DNA from: Aquimonas sp044344935
GTDB lineage: Bacteria; Pseudomonadota; Gammaproteobacteria; Xanthomonadales; Xanthomonadaceae
DNA: 64,000 nucleotides
Assembly (NCBI GenBank): GCA_044344935.1
Contig: JBIJCA010000001.1
Span: 1-64,000 of the forward strand
Reading direction: 5' to 3'
Shown: piece after piece, positions 55,044 through 64,000 of the stretch
How the letters are laid out: each line of letters begins with the position of its first letter
Numbering within the stretch: position 1 is the first letter of the stretch
Notes under the pieces: model-generated
What the model was told of the DNA's origin: nothing
The model's database searches: none
Seen by the model: only the letters and a program-made list of their open reading frames with translations
Translations under genes and position numbers: made by a program

Positions 55044-55778
55044 ATGGCGCTGCGGATGGAGCTGGTGGATGCCCTGAAGCGCCTGCTGAAGGCGCAGGGC
55101 CTGACCTATGCGGCCTTGGCCGCGCAGTTGAAGGTGAGCGAACCCACGGTCAAGCGCATGTTCTCGCGGCGCACGCTGACCCTGGAAAGGCTGGAACAGG
55201 TCTGCGCCGTCCTGCACATCGGCCTCGCCGAGCTGGCCGAGGAAGCGCAGCGCCGCACGCCACCGCTGGCGGAGCTGAGCGCCGCGCAGGAGCAGGCGCT
55301 GGTCGACGATCCTGCCCTGCTGCTGGCCTTGTATCTGGTGCTGAACCGCTGGCGCAGCGACGAGGTGATGGCGCGCTACCGCTTCAGCGAGCCGGATTGG
55401 ATCCTGCTGCTCACGCGCCTGGACCGGCTCGGCATCATCGAGCTGCAGCCCGGCAATCGTGCGCGTACGCGTACGGCGCGCAATTTCCGCTGGCGCCGCG
55501 GCGGGCCGATGCAGCGCTTCTTCCAGCAGCGCTTGCTGCCCGAGTACTTCAGTCAGAGCTTCGAGGGCGAGCAGGAACAGCTGCTGCTGTTGAGCGGCAT
55601 GCTGTCGCCGGCGTCGGCGCGGCAGATGCAGGCTCGACTGCAGGAACTGGCGACGGAATTCGATGCGCTGCTGTCGCAGGATGGGCTGCTGCCCAGTCGT
55701 GAACGCACGGGCGTGAGCCTGGTGCTGGCGCAGCGGCCCTGGAGCCTCGGCCTGTTCGCACCGCTGCGGCGCCAATAG
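55044..55778 (+). CDS. HTH (XRE-type) regulator with extra C-terminal domain
   Basis: The product is 244 residues. The helix-turn-helix is near the N terminus (LTYAALAAQLKVSEPTVKRMFS, about 19-40), followed by RTLTLERLEQVCAVLHIGLAELAEEA. The C-terminal half (about 90-240) is helical with no recognised name, so it may sense a ligand or oligomerise. GGGGGA precedes the ATG at 55044; the upstream ATG at 54969 would include the palindromes and is not preferred. It is divergent from the DUF2145 operon and probably regulates it or itself. Confidence 0.75.
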   Translation: MALRMELVDALKRLLKAQGLTYAALAAQLKVSEPTVKRMFSRRTLTLERLEQVCAVLHIGLAELAEEAQRRTPPLAELSAAQEQALVDDPALLLALYLVLNRWRSDEVMARYRFSEPDWILLLTRLDRLGIIELQPGNRARTRTARNFRWRRGGPMQRFFQQRLLPEYFSQSFEGEQEQLLLLSGMLSPASARQMQARLQELATEFDALLSQDGLLPSRERTGVSLVLAQRPWSLGLFAPLRRQ

Positions 55779-55799
55779 GTCGATGGATGTCGTTCTCGC

Positions 55800-55835
55800 C
55801 AAAACGAAACGCCCGGCGATAAGCCGGGCGTTTCG
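55800..55835. terminator. Strong terminator hairpin between convergent genes
   Basis: A perfect 13-bp stem CGAAACGCCCGGC / GCCGGGCGTTTCG with a 5-base GATAA loop lies at 55805-55835. On the minus strand TTTTGG follows, so it should end transcription of the protease gene at 55868. For the plus-strand regulator the trailing T-run is weak, but the stem could still serve. Confidence 0.8.
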
Positions 55836-55867
55836 CGGGGGAACTGCGTGATTCCTGGCTTGGCGGG

Positions 55868-58636
55868 TCAGTTGCCCTCGAAGCCGTGAGCGAAGATGAA
55901 GTTCAGATTGGCTGCTTCACAGGTGGTGCCTTCGAACACGCGAACATCATCGATCCACCAGCCGTTGCCGCCGACTGAAGAATCGCTGCCGGCACGGAAG
56001 CGCAAAAGCACCGATCGCCCGCCGAAGTCCGCCAGGTTGACCCGGCTGACAACAAACCCGGCGATGCTGCCGTGCCACGCGGCACGGCCGTTCAGCGGGT
56101 TGGTCGCTCCCCCCACGCTGAGCGGACCGACGTAGCCGCCAGCCAGGAAGCGGCTGGCATTTGCAGGCACGCCGCCCTGCGCACCGAGAATATCCGTCCA
56201 CGTAGTCCCGCCATCAAGCGAGTACTCCAGCACGCCACCGTCCCAGCTGGCTTCGGTCTGATAGCGATGCGCGAACTCAAGCGTCGCATTGCTACCCACC
56301 GCGAGACTCAGCGGGTTTGCAAGGGTCAACTGACGGTCCGAGGCCGTGGTCGGATTCGGCACGAACCAGCTCCGGGTGGGCGAGTTTGCCGCAGTGCTGA
56401 CGATCGCGAAGTTGGCACCGGCACCCGTCCCTGCCACCGCCCAGGCGCCCGGGCCTGACTCGACGTCGTCGGAAAACGCGACCGTATCCGGGCCGAAGGC
56501 GGCAGCGCTGCGACGGATCAGGTTGGTCTCCTCGACACCGTTGCACTGGCCAGCAGCCGGCGTGGCGCCAAGGTCCTCCGCACGCACGATGTAGTGCTGG
56601 GCGACGCCTGATTCGACTTCGATGTCCGCCAGCGCCGTCGCACTGATGCAGGACTCGAGCAGGTTGGCCGGGGCCGGCGTGAAATCCGGGCTGCTGCCGC
56701 GGTACACGTTGTAACGCACGTTCGAAGCGGCGCCGCAGTTGCCGACAGCCGTCGGCCAGCTCAGGGCGATACCGCAGGACGCTGTGCCGGCGCTGGTGGC
56801 GCTGGTCAGGCCGGCAAAGCTCGGCGGCAACGCGCAGGTGCCGCTTGCAGTGGCGCTCGAGCAGGCGCTGGGCGCCGAGGGACACTCTTCCACCGAGTCG
56901 AATGCCACGACCTGATACACGTAGCTGCTGCCGCCGGAGACGGCGTTGTCGACATAGCTGGTGGCTCCGGTGACCTCGGCGATCTGCACGTAGCCGCTTC
57001 CGGGACAGGTGCCGATGCTGCGCAGCACGCGGTAAGTGCTGATGCCTCCGACTGCCGTCCAGGCCAGCGAGATCTGATTGGCTGCGGTGGCCGTTGCGGT
57101 CAGTCCGGTGGGCGCCGCGGGCGGGTTGCAGCCGCCGATGCCGTCGATCGACACCGGATTCTGGCCCAAGGGGTCGAGGTAGTCGCGTACTCGGGTCGTA
57201 GCGCTTCCAAGGCCGTCCCAGGCATGGAACAGACCGCCGTACTGGTCCCTGAGGTTTGCGCCCGTGGCGCCGCAGGCGGAGGGGCCACCCGAGAGCACGC
57301 CGACCAGGCGCTGTTCGGCGTTGTAGAGCGGCGAACCTGAGGAACCCGGTTCGGTGACGGATGGCGGCAGGGTGGCCGGCATGGGGGTGATGTTCGGCAG
57401 GCGCGGTGGCGTGGGATCCCAGTCGGCGCGCCAGTGGACGCCAGAGGCGCCAGAGATGTTGTCGAGCACCATGTTCTGTTCGACGAAGGTGATCCGCTTC
57501 TCATCGACGCCCGGGTGGTGGATGGAAGCGCACAGCCCGGCGGTGCTGGCGAGGTCGGATGGCGCCGAGCACAGCATCGCCGACGGGCCAGGCGCGCGCC
57601 TGTCCCAGCCCGCCCAGTAGAGGTTGAAGGTGTTGTTCGGGGCCGGCGTCGCCAGCTCCAGCAGGGTGAAGTCGGAGCGGTCACCAGCGGGTGCGCTGCC
57701 GCTGAAGGGATTGCCGGTCTGAGCGAGGAAGCGCAGTCCGGGCGTGGTGGTCGTGGGTTTGGGCAGGACCGGGCTGCTGCCGCTCGCGGCGGGCACACGG
57801 CACGTGGGCGACTCGTAGTTCCAGTACACCAGCACCGTGGCTGCAGCGGTGTCATTGGCGACACCGCAGTGGGTGGCGGTGGCGAACAGCATGCGGCGGT
57901 CATTGGCGGTGTTGTTGACCAGGGAGCCGGTGCAGGCGTCGGTGCCGCCGCGCGACCAGGCGCCTACCGAGCGACGCGGGAGGTTCCACGGGTCGTTTTC
58001 GGACAGGCAGGCGACGTCGGTGTTGCAGGCGCCGGATTTGCAGGCCTTGGATTTGGAACCGAAGCCGCGGTAGCCCTGGTTCACCGAGTGCATTTCCAGC
58101 GTCACTTGGCTCCGTCCAGACGCCGGAACGCGCAGGTGCAGCAGTGCCTCCTCGCCGAGGACGACCGGCGTCCACAGCTGGCCGTGCGGCAGCATGTCCT
58201 GCACCGTGAACGGGCCCACCTTGTTGAGCCCGCTGGTCGAGACGATGTTCAGCTCGGCGCCGGGCGGCAGGGCGAACTGTCGGAAGCCGAAGTTCAGGTG
58301 AGCGGCGTCTTCTGCGCTGATACGCAGGCGCCAGATCCAGTCGCCTTCGGGCGACTGCGACCATTCACCGCTGTTCGACGGATTGAAGTCGACCGGGCGT
58401 GCGACCGCGAAGCGCTTGGGAAAGCCGGGCATCTCATCGCGCAGCGTGTCCTCGGCGGCGAGCGTATCGAGGTCGAGCTTGCCGAAGCTCTTCGACGGCA
58501 CGGCATCAAGCCCGGCGAGATAGCGGGCATGCGGTGCCTGTGGGTCGACGTTCGCCAGTGCGAACGGCGAAGCGAAAACGATTGCAAGAACGAAGCCCGC
58601 GGACAGCCGCCCGCGTGGCCGGAGTGCAGTAAGCAT
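55868..58636 (-). CDS. Secreted trypsin-fold serine protease with FN3 domain
   Basis: The product is 922 residues, a relative of the protease at 47131. A signal peptide (about 1-28) is followed by a propeptide-like region. The catalytic residues are His in ATATHCG (about 253), Asp in SDFTLLEL (about 321) and Ser in EPGSSGSPLY (about 433). An FN3-like domain begins near 505 (AAPTGLTATA), followed by further beta domains with an NGWWIDDVRV segment. The C terminus ends IFAHGFEGN, similar to IFSDGMEGG of the haem protein. The ATG at 58636 follows GGGGAGA. The ORF extends much further upstream, but that part runs antisense to thrA. Confidence 0.85.
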   Translation of the reverse strand: MLTALRPRGRLSAGFVLAIVFASPFALANVDPQAPHARYLAGLDAVPSKSFGKLDLDTLAAEDTLRDEMPGFPKRFAVARPVDFNPSNSGEWSQSPEGDWIWRLRISAEDAAHLNFGFRQFALPPGAELNIVSTSGLNKVGPFTVQDMLPHGQLWTPVVLGEEALLHLRVPASGRSQVTLEMHSVNQGYRGFGSKSKACKSGACNTDVACLSENDPWNLPRRSVGAWSRGGTDACTGSLVNNTANDRRMLFATATHCGVANDTAAATVLVYWNYESPTCRVPAASGSSPVLPKPTTTTPGLRFLAQTGNPFSGSAPAGDRSDFTLLELATPAPNNTFNLYWAGWDRRAPGPSAMLCSAPSDLASTAGLCASIHHPGVDEKRITFVEQNMVLDNISGASGVHWRADWDPTPPRLPNITPMPATLPPSVTEPGSSGSPLYNAEQRLVGVLSGGPSACGATGANLRDQYGGLFHAWDGLGSATTRVRDYLDPLGQNPVSIDGIGGCNPPAAPTGLTATATAANQISLAWTAVGGISTYRVLRSIGTCPGSGYVQIAEVTGATSYVDNAVSGGSSYVYQVVAFDSVEECPSAPSACSSATASGTCALPPSFAGLTSATSAGTASCGIALSWPTAVGNCGAASNVRYNVYRGSSPDFTPAPANLLESCISATALADIEVESGVAQHYIVRAEDLGATPAAGQCNGVEETNLIRRSAAAFGPDTVAFSDDVESGPGAWAVAGTGAGANFAIVSTAANSPTRSWFVPNPTTASDRQLTLANPLSLAVGSNATLEFAHRYQTEASWDGGVLEYSLDGGTTWTDILGAQGGVPANASRFLAGGYVGPLSVGGATNPLNGRAAWHGSIAGFVVSRVNLADFGGRSVLLRFRAGSDSSVGGNGWWIDDVRVFEGTTCEAANLNFIFAHGFEGN

Positions 58637-58891
58637 GAGTTGTCTCCCCGAGTGATGTCTGCCGCCGCGATCAGCCTGTCCGTGGCGATCGTGAGACGGT
58701 TCACCGACATTACACCTGTGTTGGGATGGACGAAAGTCGACCAACGGGTTGGACGAGGGGCCCGGCGTCCTCCCGCCTGGGTAGCCGCGCTGCCCATGCC
58801 GCCTCGGCACAAGCCGCCCTGACGCATTGCAGCAGGCCGTGGAGCCGCTGCTATGCTCGCCCTCCACTTGGATTTCACGAGGCGAATCGTC
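58637..58891. other. Divergent promoter region, protease and thrA
   Basis: This gap of 255 bp separates divergent genes. I see no Thr/Ile-rich leader peptide or attenuator stem for thrA, and no clear -35/-10 pair. It likely holds both promoters. Confidence 0.4.
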
Positions 58892-61363
58892 GTGTCGGCA
58901 GACCAGCAGCAGACCTGTGTGGCGCACAAGTTCGGAGGCTCCAGCCTCAAGACCGCGGAGCGCATCGCCCATGTGGCCGGACTGCTGCGAGGTCGCGCCG
59001 AGACCTGTCAGATCACCGTGGTTTCCGCGATGGGTGGCGTCACCGACGCCTTGATCGGCCTGGTGCACGCGGCCAGCCAGGACCCCGCGCAGGCGCAGGC
59101 TGAGCTGGATGCGCTCGCCGCGCGCCATCGCGAGGCCGCGCGCGCACTGCTGGGCGATGCCGCTGACACCGCATTGGCGCCATTGGAGCGCGACTGGGAA
59201 GACCTGCACGCCCTGCTGCGCGCGGTGGCCCTGCTGGGTCATCCGGCGGGCGATCTGCTGGAGTACGTGCAGGGATTGGGCGAGGTGTGGTCGGCCCAGC
59301 TGCTGGCTGCGCGCCTGCGCGTCGAAGGCGAACAGGTTGACTGGCTGGATGCGCGGGCCGTACTGGTGATCAGCCCCTCGGCCCTGGGTGCCGTGGTCGA
59401 CTGGGCCGAATCGGCTGCGCGTCTCGCCGCCTGGCGCGCGCGCCACAGCGCGCCGCGGGTGGTAGTCACCGGTTTCGTCGCCCGCGATACCGAAGGCCGC
59501 ATCACCACGCTGGGCCGCAACGGCAGCGACTACTCCGGCGCGATCTTCGCGCGCCTGTTCGCGGCAGCCGAGCTGCACATCTGGACCGATGTCGACGGGG
59601 TGCTGAGCGCCGATCCGCGGCTGGTGCCCGAGGCCATCCTGCTGCCGCGGATGAGCTATGACGAGGCCTTCGAGCTGGCCTACTTCGGTGCCAAGGTCGT
59701 GCATCCGCGCACCATGGGGCCGGTGCTGGAAGCCGGCATTCCGGTGTGGGTGCGCAACACCTTCAACCCCGGCTGTGCGGGCACGCGGATCGGCCCCGAG
59801 CACGAGGTCGGGGCCGGTCCGGTCAAGGGCCTGACCATCGCCCGCGAGATGGCCCTGGTGGAAGTGGAAGGCACCGGCATGATCGGCGTGCCCGGCACCG
59901 CCGAGCGGGTGTTCGGCGCGCTGCGCGATGCCAGCGTGTCGGTGGTGATGATCGCCCAGGCCAGCTCCGAGCATTCGATCTGCTGCGTGGTGCGCGAGGT
60001 CGACGCCGCGCGCGCCGCTGAAGTGCTGCGGCGTGCGTTCGCGCGCGAGCTCGACGCCGGTCTGCTGCAGGCCGTGGATGTCGAGAGCGGGATCGCTGTG
60101 CTGGCGGCCGTCGGTGACGGCATGAGCGGCCACACCGGCATCGCCGGGCGTCTGTTCTCCGAGCTGGCGCGCGCCGAGGTCAATGTGCGCGCCATCGCCC
60201 AGGGTGGCACCGAGCGCAACATTTCGGTGGCCGTGCGTGATGTCGATGCCGCGCGCGCGTTGCGTGCGGTGCATGCCGGTTTCTACCTGTCGCCGCAGAC
60301 GGTCAGCGTCGGCGTGATCGGCCCGGGCAACGTTGGCGCGACCCTGCTGGACCAGCTTGCCGCAGTCGCACCGAAGCTGCGCGAACAGAACAATCTCGAT
60401 CTGCGCGTGCGGGCCATCGCCGGCAGCCAGCGCTGGCTGCATTCCGACAGTGGTCTCGATCTCGCAGACTGGCGCGCGCAGTACGCCGCCAGCCAGGAAC
60501 ACTTCGATTTCGAGCATTTCACCCGCCACGTGCGCGCGCCGCATCTGCCGCATGCCCTGATCATCGACTGCAGCGCCAGCGCCACCGTCGCCGCGCACTA
60601 CCCGCGCTGGCTGGCGGCGGGCATCCACATCATCACGCCCAACAAGCAGGCCGGAGCCGCTCCGCTCGAGCTTTACCGGCGGGTGCGCGAGGCCGCGCGG
60701 CACGGCCACTGGCGCTACGAGGCCACGGTGGGCGCCGGCCTGCCGGTGATCTCGACCCTGCGCGACCTGATCGACACCGGCGACGAGCTGCGCGCGATCG
60801 ACGGCATCCTGTCCGGCACCCTCTCCTACCTGTTCAATGCCTACGACGGCGCGCGGCCCTTCTCCGAGCTGCTGCTGGAAGCGCGCCAGCTCGGCTACAC
60901 CGAGCCTGATCCGCGCGATGACCTGTCCGGCCTGGATGTCGCCCGCAAGCTGGTGATCCTGTCGCGCGAATGGGGTCGCGAGATCGAGCTGGCCGATGTC
61001 GATCTGATCGGGCTGGTGCCACCCGAGCTCAGCGAGATCGATCGCGACGCGTTCCTCGCCCGCGCCGCCGAGCTGGATGCGCCGATGCTTGAACGGTTCA
61101 CCCAGGCGCGGTCGCGCGGCTGCGTGCTGCGCTTCGTCGCCCACGTCGACGCCGAAACCGCCTCGGTGGGTCTGGTCGAGCTGCCGAAGGACCACGCCTT
61201 CGCACATCTGAAGCCGACCGACAACATCATCCAGTTCACCAGCGCGCGCTACAGCGGCAATCCGCTGGTGGTGCAGGGCCCGGGCGCTGGCCCGGAAGTC
61301 ACCGCCGCGGGCGTGTTCGCCGATCTGCTGCGGGTGGCCCAAGGTCTGGGGACGCGCCTGTGA
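58892..61363 (+). CDS. thrA: Bifunctional aspartate kinase / homoserine dehydrogenase
   Basis: The product is about 823 residues. The N-terminal aspartokinase has HKFGGSSLKTAERI (start), VVSAMGGVTDAL and GRNGSDYSGAIFA. Two ACT-like segments follow (about 315-460). The C-terminal homoserine dehydrogenase has VGVIGPGNVGATL (about 470, NADP site) and GTLSYLFNAYDGA. It catalyses the first and third steps of threonine and methionine synthesis. GTG at 58892 is preferred (GAGG upstream); ATG at 58853 is an alternative adding 13 residues. It overlaps thrB by four bases. Confidence 0.93.
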   Translation: MSADQQQTCVAHKFGGSSLKTAERIAHVAGLLRGRAETCQITVVSAMGGVTDALIGLVHAASQDPAQAQAELDALAARHREAARALLGDAADTALAPLERDWEDLHALLRAVALLGHPAGDLLEYVQGLGEVWSAQLLAARLRVEGEQVDWLDARAVLVISPSALGAVVDWAESAARLAAWRARHSAPRVVVTGFVARDTEGRITTLGRNGSDYSGAIFARLFAAAELHIWTDVDGVLSADPRLVPEAILLPRMSYDEAFELAYFGAKVVHPRTMGPVLEAGIPVWVRNTFNPGCAGTRIGPEHEVGAGPVKGLTIAREMALVEVEGTGMIGVPGTAERVFGALRDASVSVVMIAQASSEHSICCVVREVDAARAAEVLRRAFARELDAGLLQAVDVESGIAVLAAVGDGMSGHTGIAGRLFSELARAEVNVRAIAQGGTERNISVAVRDVDAARALRAVHAGFYLSPQTVSVGVIGPGNVGATLLDQLAAVAPKLREQNNLDLRVRAIAGSQRWLHSDSGLDLADWRAQYAASQEHFDFEHFTRHVRAPHLPHALIIDCSASATVAAHYPRWLAAGIHIITPNKQAGAAPLELYRRVREAARHGHWRYEATVGAGLPVISTLRDLIDTGDELRAIDGILSGTLSYLFNAYDGARPFSELLLEARQLGYTEPDPRDDLSGLDVARKLVILSREWGREIELADVDLIGLVPPELSEIDRDAFLARAAELDAPMLERFTQARSRGCVLRFVAHVDAETASVGLVELPKDHAFAHLKPTDNIIQFTSARYSGNPLVVQGPGAGPEVTAAGVFADLLRVAQGLGTRL

Positions 61364-62292
61364 GTCGAAGCGTTGCGCGAGCCTTCGCACCCGCGAGCAT
61401 CGGCAATGTGGGGGTCGGCTTCGACCTGCTGGGCCTGGTCATCGAAGGCGCCGGCGATACCGTCACCGTAAGCCGCAGCACCGAGCCCGGCGTGCGCATT
61501 CGCGCGATCCGCGGTTCCGAGGTCGCCCTGCCGATGGAACCGGAAGACAACACGGCCGGCCGCGCCCTGCTGTCGCTGCTGGAGCGCGCGCAGCCGGGCT
61601 TCGGGCTCGACGTCGAGATCGACAAGGGCATCGCCTACGGCTCGGGCATGGGCGGCTCGGCTGCATCCGCTGTGGCTGCCGTGGTCGCCGCCAATGCGCT
61701 GCTGGAATCGCCGCTCGATGTCGAGGCGCTGTACGCCTGCGCGCTGGACGGCGAAGCCGTGGCCAGCGGCGGCCGCCACGGCGACAACGTCGCGCCGATG
61801 CTGCTCGGTGGCTTGGTGCTCACGGTCGGCGATGCGCCGCCGCTGAAGCTGCCGACGCCGCCGGGCGTGTACTCCGTGCTGGTGCATCCGGACTGCGTGC
61901 TGGAAACCCGCCGCGCGCGCGCCGCGCTGGCGACGCCGTATGCGCTGCACGAGTTCGTGGTCCAGAACGGCCATCTCGCGCGCTTCATTGCCGGCCTGTA
62001 TCGCAACGACCTTGAGCTGATCCGCGCCGGCCTTCGCGACGACCTGGTCGAGCCGCGCCGTGCCGCCCTGATCCCTGGCTTCGCCGACGTCAAGCAGGCT
62101 GCGCTCGACGCCGGCGCGCTCGGCGCCAGCATCTCGGGCGCCGGCCCCAGTGTGTTCGCCTGGTGTCTGGGCCGCGACGCGGCGGCGCGCGCGGGTGAGG
62201 CCATGCGCGATGCCTTCGCCGGCCATGACCTCGACAGCCAGATCTACATCTCACCGCTGGACGCGCCGGGCGCGCGCCTGCTGGAGGACTGA
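61360..62292 (+). CDS. thrB: Homoserine kinase
   Basis: The product is a 310-residue GHMP kinase. The ATP loop GIAYGSGMGGSAAS (about 88-101) and substrate motifs ASIGNVGVGFD and GASISGAGPSVFA (about 250) match ThrB. It phosphorylates homoserine to O-phosphohomoserine. It starts at GTG overlapping the thrA stop by four bases, showing translational coupling. Its length matches the family. Confidence 0.95.
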   Translation: MSRSVARAFAPASIGNVGVGFDLLGLVIEGAGDTVTVSRSTEPGVRIRAIRGSEVALPMEPEDNTAGRALLSLLERAQPGFGLDVEIDKGIAYGSGMGGSAASAVAAVVAANALLESPLDVEALYACALDGEAVASGGRHGDNVAPMLLGGLVLTVGDAPPLKLPTPPGVYSVLVHPDCVLETRRARAALATPYALHEFVVQNGHLARFIAGLYRNDLELIRAGLRDDLVEPRRAALIPGFADVKQAALDAGALGASISGAGPSVFAWCLGRDAAARAGEAMRDAFAGHDLDSQIYISPLDAPGARLLED

Positions 62293-62295
62293 ACC

Positions 62296-63600
62296 ATGCG
62301 CTTCCTCTCCACTCGCGGCGGCGGCTCCCCGCAGACGCTTTCGAACGCGCTGGCCCTGGGCCTGGCCGAGGACGGCGGACTGTTCGTGCCGGAAACCTTT
62401 CCCAGCCTGACCGCACTGCCGCCGGCCGGCCTCAGTCTTGCCGAGACCGCCAGCGCTCTGATCGCGCCCTTCTTCGCCGGCGATGCGCTCGAAGCCGAGC
62501 TGCCGGCGATCTGCGCCGAGGCGCTGGACTTCCCGGTGCCGGTGCTGCCGACGCACGATGCAGGCATCGAGGTGCTGGAGCTGTTCCATGGCCCGACGGC
62601 CGCCTTCAAGGATGTCGGCGCGCGCTTTCTGGCGGCCTGCTTCGCGCGCCTGCCGCGTGAGTCGCATGCACAGCCATTGACCATCCTGGTCGCCACCTCG
62701 GGCGACACCGGTGGCGCGGTGGCCGCGGCCTTTCATGGTCGACCGGGTTTTCGCGTCGTCGTGCTGTATCCGGACGGTCGGGTCAGCCCGCGCCAGGCGC
62801 ATCAACTGAGCTGTTTCGGCGACAACATTCACACCTATCGCGTGCAGGGCAGCTTCGATGACTGCCAGCGCATGGTGAAGTCGGCCTTCTCCGATCCCGG
62901 GCTGCGCGCGGCGATTCCGCTCTCCTCGGCCAACAGCATCAGCCTCGGCCGCCTGCTGCCGCAGATGAGCTACTACGCGCATTCGGCGCTCGCGCATCAG
63001 GCCCGCTACGGTGAGCCCGCGCGCTATGTGATTCCTACCGGCAACCTCGGCAACGCGCTGGCCTGCCTGTGGGCGCGCCGGCTGGGTCTGCCGATTGGCG
63101 AAGTCGTGCTGGCCACCAACGCCAATCGCGTGCTGCCCGACTTCATTGACAGCGGCGACTACCGGCCCGCCCCGAGCGTGTCGACGCTGGCCAATGCGAT
63201 GGACGTCGGCGCGCCCAGCAATCTCGAACGCTTGCGCCACTGGCTGCCCGCGATCGATGCGCTGCGCGGCGCCGTCAGTGCGCATTCGATCGACGATGCG
63301 CGGCTGTCGGCGGTGATGCGCGAGGCCGAAGAGCGCTACGGCCACACCCTGTGCCCGCACACGGCGGCCGCGCTTGCGGTGATTGAAGACCGCCGCGCCG
63401 CTGGCGACGCGGGCCGCTTCATCGCCGTCGCGACCGCGCATCCCGCCAAGTTCGAGAGCGTGGTCGAGCCCCTGGTGGGCCACGCGGTGCCGGTGCCGCC
63501 CGCGCTCGCGGCGCTGCTGGCCCGACCGGCGCAGGCGCAGCCGATGCCCGCCGACGACGGCGTGCTGGCGGCCGTGCTACGGCAGCTGCTGCGGCACTGA
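62296..63600 (+). CDS. thrC: Threonine synthase
   Basis: The product is a 434-residue PLP enzyme. The PLP lysine lies in HGPTAAFKDVGARF (about residue 103), preceded by the N-terminal block STRGGGSPQTLSNAL. The phosphate-binding block VATSGDTGGAVAAAF is near 136, and a later conserved segment is VIPTGNLGNALAC. It converts O-phosphohomoserine to threonine. It is three bases downstream of thrB in the thrABC operon. The longer form (about 430) is typical of proteobacteria. Confidence 0.95.
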   Translation: MRFLSTRGGGSPQTLSNALALGLAEDGGLFVPETFPSLTALPPAGLSLAETASALIAPFFAGDALEAELPAICAEALDFPVPVLPTHDAGIEVLELFHGPTAAFKDVGARFLAACFARLPRESHAQPLTILVATSGDTGGAVAAAFHGRPGFRVVVLYPDGRVSPRQAHQLSCFGDNIHTYRVQGSFDDCQRMVKSAFSDPGLRAAIPLSSANSISLGRLLPQMSYYAHSALAHQARYGEPARYVIPTGNLGNALACLWARRLGLPIGEVVLATNANRVLPDFIDSGDYRPAPSVSTLANAMDVGAPSNLERLRHWLPAIDALRGAVSAHSIDDARLSAVMREAEERYGHTLCPHTAAALAVIEDRRAAGDAGRFIAVATAHPAKFESVVEPLVGHAVPVPPALAALLARPAQAQPMPADDGVLAAVLRQLLRH

Positions 63601-63782
63601 CTGCACGCCGAGGGGCGCACCGTGCACGAGGCCTCCCTGCAAGCGTCGGCGGGCGAGGGCCCGGCGCGTGCGCGGTGGCGTGCGGCTGTAGCTCGGCGCT
63701 TCGCGGGGTTGCCGTCCTCGCCTGCTGGCGCAGCCCGTGCGCTGCGCATACTGTGCGGCGCTGAGCCCTTCCTGCGGGACCC

Positions 63783-64000
63783 ATGAGCACACTCTTTCCT
63801 CTGTTGCTTGGCTTTTCGCTCGGCGCCGGCGCCCTGCTGATGCTGGCGTTTGCCACCGCCTACCGCGGGCTCGATCTGCCGCCGCAGTCGCGCATCGCCG
63901 GCTGGGTGATGCTGCTGGGTCTGACCCATACGCAATGGACCCACTTGGGCATCGTCGAGTCGGTGCAGGCGATGCCGCTGACCCGGACCTACGTGGCGGT
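63783..64000 (+). CDS. N-terminal part of a membrane protein, cut by window edge
   Basis: The first 73 codons from the ATG at 63783 give a hydrophobic helix (LFPLLLGFSLGAGALLMLAFATAY) and a second one starting RIAGWVMLLGLTHTQW. The C terminus is beyond the window. Some AraC-type regulators begin with a comparable run of membrane helices, so that is one possibility, but no DNA-binding part is visible. A pure transporter or other integral membrane protein remains equally possible. It lies 182 bp after thrC, where I see no other gene. Confidence 0.5.
   Translation, partial: MSTLFPLLLGFSLGAGALLMLAFATAYRGLDLPPQSRIAGWVMLLGLTHTQWTHLGIVESVQAMPLTRTYVA

Noticed and set aside
58637..61390. Upstream part of the very long minus-strand ORF ending at 55868
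   Set aside because: It is antisense to the thrA gene and lacks any signal peptide or domain; the protease starts at 58636.

Overview
The window is a GC-rich (roughly 65-70%) bacterial chromosome segment. It most likely comes from a gammaproteobacterium of the order Lysobacterales (Xanthomonadales). The evidence for this is the tonB-exbB-exbD-exbD group beside pdxJ, the bifunctional ThrA-ThrB-ThrC operon, the lipid-anchored TonB-like proteins beside mnmE, and secreted proteases of a kind common in that order. The species cannot be named from the sequence alone. About 54 protein-coding genes are supported, including one 3'-partial gene at the right edge and one truncated gene near the left edge. 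I recognised no rRNA, tRNA, CRISPR array, prophage or complete insertion sequence.

Layout. (1) 1-1700: an accessory edge with a small membrane protein, a truncated exported protein whose end is overwritten by short palindromic repeats, and a PPM phosphatase. (2) 1.7-18.4 kb: an exopolysaccharide locus with a deacetylase, a Wzx-type flippase, three GT4 and one GT2 glycosyltransferases, an epimerase, a Gfo/Idh/MocA oxidoreductase, an O-antigen ligase/polymerase, an unrecognised conserved protein, a secreted PD40/haem protein, and a pair of exosortase-system-type alpha/beta hydrolases. Five minus-strand genes (11588 down to 5660) form a tightly packed operon. (3) 18.4-22.5 kb: galE, a VanZ-like gene, glmS and pdxJ. 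galE and glmS supply UDP-galactose and glucosamine-6-phosphate, so they fit the polysaccharide locus. (4) 22.7-27.1 kb: a TonB energy-transduction group with three ExbD paralogues and a TPR protein. (5) 27.3-29.8 kb: an ATP-grasp ligase and an inactive-transglutaminase membrane protein.

(6) 30.4-41.0 kb: the replication-origin region. gyrB, recF, dnaN and dnaA are on the minus strand; rpmH, rnpA, yidC and mnmE diverge on the plus strand. The dnaA-dnaN gap carries two perfect DnaA boxes and an AT-rich patch, so it is the candidate oriC. (7) 41.2-43.9 kb: two tandem paralogous lipoproteins with C-terminal TonB domains. (8) 43.9-58.6 kb: ubiJ, tatD, a Ycf46-like AAA ATPase, two large secreted trypsin-fold proteases, sixA, a YceI protein, a phospholipase-D lipoprotein, a DUF2145 pair and a divergent regulator with palindromic operators. 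(9) 58.9-63.6 kb: the thrABC operon, then the start of a membrane protein at the right edge.

Most of the window is well-understood chromosome. The parts that look least described are the unrecognised protein at 9005-10195, the haem/PD40 protein at 14260-16470, the twin TonB lipoproteins, the repeat insertions at the left edge, the regulator/DUF2145 module, and a shared C-terminal motif on two secreted proteins.
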